A DNA stretch of 46,686 nt, from positions 410,835-457,520 of the forward strand of contig QEOQ01000256.1 of NCBI GenBank assembly GCA_010279815.1, given 5' to 3'. Position numbers and translations under genes: made by a program. Below, piece after piece: positions 45,501 to 46,686 of the stretch; within the stretch, counting starts at the first letter, position 1, and each line of letters opens with the position of its first letter. Source of the DNA: Brachionus plicatilis (lineage: Eukaryota; Rotifera; Eurotatoria; Ploima; Brachionidae). Under the pieces are notes generated by a model. The model did not search any database, was not told the DNA's origin, and saw only the letters and a list, made by a program, of their open reading frames with translations.

Positions 45501-46658
45501 TGCCAGTGCGGCCTGCACCACGGCAAAGCGGGCGCCGGCGGCCTCATCAACTCCGACGGCACCATCTACATAAACGACATCACCTACGTCCAAAACTATC
45601 TACACTCCTTTTTGTACATAGAAGAGCTGCAAAAGTTCAAGGAGGACGAAAACTACCGGGACTCGCTGGACCTCGAACCGGACGCCGACCCGGCCGGTCC
45701 GGTCGGCGCCGCGTCCCCCGCCAAACAGCCCGCCGAGCCCAAGCTCGTCAACCCGCTTGACGACAGCCTGCTCGCCCAGCACTCCGACACCCTGGTCCTT
45801 GACCTCAACGATTTGTCCAAGGACGAGCAGAGAAAAATACTCAACAATGTCAAGTTGACGGAGCCGCCGACCAGTCTGCTCAGAGAGCTGCTCAAGCAGC
45901 GGCACCAGTCGAGCGTGAGCTCCAAGCCGAGCCTGCGTCACAAGTTCAGCTGCTACTCGAGCTCGACGGCCGATTTGGACGCGGACGAGTGCGACGAGGC
46001 CTCGTGGGACGACGAGTCGTGCGGGCCCGAGCTCACGCCGGTCAAGAGCAGTGAGCGGACCGGTCGCAACTTGTCGGCCGCGCTAGGCCTCGATCACGTC
46101 GACCAGGCTGGTGCTGGCGCCCAGATAGTCGTGTTCGAGTCGCCTGTGAAGCGCAAGTGCATGATAAAGAACTTCCGCAAGCCAAAGTTTAGTCAATGGA
46201 AGTCGTATTGGTTGCAGCTGGTCGCTGGCAATTTGTTGATTTATTATCCGGCCAAGAGCAGTTTGATGTTCAGCAAGGAGGCCAGAAGGAGCAGTGTGAC
46301 GGGCGGTGGCGACGCCCAGCTCATAAGTAGTCAGATGCAGACCAGAAAGATGTTCTATCAGAAGAATCCGTGCAAGATGCACCCCATTGCCAATTGGATG
46401 GTGGTGGACTTGTGCGCTGACAGTGGTAACAGTGCCAATAGTGGTAATAGTGGTAATAGTGGTAACAGTAGTGGTGGTGATGTGCGGCGTGGCCAAGAGC
46501 TCAAGTATGACATTCAGCTGAACGATTTGCACAATGGTAACATGTACAAGTATAGATTGGAGAGTGGTTGTTTGGCAAAAGAGTGGCTCGAGCAGTTCAA
46601 AGTGGCCAGTACTTACCACGAAAGACAAAAGCCTGATAATTTAATTCGCTTCGACTAG
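39590..46658 (+). CDS. RalGPS-type Ral guanine nucleotide exchange factor (RasGEF + PH)
   Basis: Three exons: 39590-39817, 39868-40002 and 45003-46658 (stop included), 672 aa, all introns phase 0 and GT-AG. It activates Ral GTPases by nucleotide exchange and acts at membranes via its PH domain. The RasGEF (CDC25) domain runs from about residue 60 to 345: [12 protein letters not shown], then [20 protein letters not shown] and [13 protein letters not shown] in exons 1-2. Exon 3 opens [10 protein letters not shown] and gives [64 protein letters not shown] and [14 protein letters not shown]. Human RalGPS1/2 are about 560-580 aa; the surplus here includes a Cys-rich insertion (residues about 274-312) inside the RasGEF domain and a longer linker. 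The PH domain spans about 503-659 ([38 protein letters not shown]), interrupted by a Ser-Gly-Asn repeat near 595-612. It lacks the N-terminal REM domain, as RalGPS proteins do. No clear PxxP SH3 site. Exon 3 is very GC-rich compared with everything else. Confidence 0.92.
39818..39867 (+). other. RalGPS intron 1 (50 bp)
   Basis: Donor GTAAGC and acceptor TTTCACAG, phase 0. The length is like the introns of the APMAP genes, which supports short introns as the norm in this genome. Confidence 0.9.
43230..43313. mobile_element. hAT-like MITE inside RalGPS intron 2
   Basis: An 84-bp short copy with perfect 17-bp inverted repeats AGAGTTGTTTAAAAGTC (43231-43247) and GACTTTTAAACAACTCT (43296-43312), and an AAGTCAGGACTTGGACTTGA core. 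Flanks ATATTAAT and ATATCTAT agree at six of eight positions, fitting an 8-bp target duplication. TA-rich DNA borders both sides. Confidence 0.72.
43347..43373 (+). repeat. decayed copy of the RalGPS exon 3 edge (decoy acceptor)
   Basis: AAAG followed by ACCACATTTTGGTGCAAAAA repeats the true acceptor and first bases of exon 3 (AAAG then ACCACATTCTGGTGCCAAAA at 45003). It would encode TTFWCKK before drifting into stops. Weaker copies lie near 43576 and 43835. These suggest that the exon edge was copied into the intron array. Confidence 0.6.
46431..46479 (+). repeat. 9-bp coding minisatellite in the PH domain
   Basis: AGTGGTAAT/AGTGGTAAC units encode Ser-Gly-Asn repeats in a loop of the PH domain of the RalGPS protein. 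Frame is kept, so it lengthens a loop rather than breaking the gene. Probably polymorphic in length. Confidence 0.7.
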
Positions 46659-46686
46659 GCGCCAAGCTCAATTTAGCACTCAATCG

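Noticed and set aside
45030..46628. Long open frames on the minus strand (45030-45593, 45600-45941, 46083-46628) and a second plus frame (45014-45760)
   Set aside because: They are shadows of the GC-rich RalGPS exon 3, whose own frame matches a conserved RasGEF/PH protein throughout. The alternatives are Arg/Val/Thr-rich with no domain.
1..46686. tRNA, rRNA, CRISPR arrays, prokaryotic operons and viral genes
   Set aside because: I looked for clover-leaf T-loop patterns, regular spacer arrays and viral-type proteins and saw none. The gene structure is eukaryotic.

Overview
The window is animal nuclear DNA, extremely AT-rich, with long A and T homopolymers. It carries short GT-AG introns (45-118 bp, plus one of 5 kb), AATAAA-type poly(A) signals, metazoan-specific proteins, and many small transposon relics. 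There is no bacterial-type organisation and I saw no RNA gene. The tiny introns, very low GC and gene content suit a small invertebrate such as a rotifer or another spiralian. That placement is an inference and cannot be settled from this window.

Layout. 1-5717: AT-rich DNA with no recognisable gene. 5713-10000: a minus-strand tandem pair of APMAP/strictosidine-synthase-like beta-propeller genes, each with five exons that I reconstructed by splicing (398 and 423 aa). Between them, next to the 5' end of the downstream gene, lies a decayed 3' fragment of a third copy. 10.2-13.3 kb: orphan small ORFs, AAGTC-rich repeat debris, a near-identical pair of ~190-bp GC-rich repeats with a decayed copy between them, and a perfect 47-bp palindrome. 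14.09-16.33 kb: a polypyrimidine/polypurine foldback element, the last exon of a plus-strand SAP-domain gene with a frameshift at an A8 tract, and a convergent intronless rhodopsin-family GPCR (minus). 17.4-17.85 kb: the C-terminal end of a dead LINE reverse transcriptase. 18.2-39.1 kb: a gene-poor desert holding MITEs, foldbacks and SINE-like repeats. One stretch there shows two nested insertions whose empty site is preserved 2.3 kb away.

39590-46658: a RalGPS-type Ral guanine nucleotide exchange factor (plus strand, three exons, 672 aa, RasGEF plus C-terminal PH domain). Its last exon is strikingly GC-rich. Its second intron (exactly 5,000 bp as annotated) is built of tandem repeats on one side and their reverse complements on the other. 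A transcript of it could fold into a very large hairpin. Parts of this array copy the 5' edge of exon 3.

The genes do not form a pathway: a Ral GEF (vesicle traffic and cytoskeleton), a cell-surface peptide-type receptor, membrane-anchored six-bladed propeller proteins and a DNA-binding SAP protein. The most distinctive content is the repeat biology: a hAT-like MITE family with 8-bp target duplications, a second foldback family, perfect palindromes, and the self-complementary intron.
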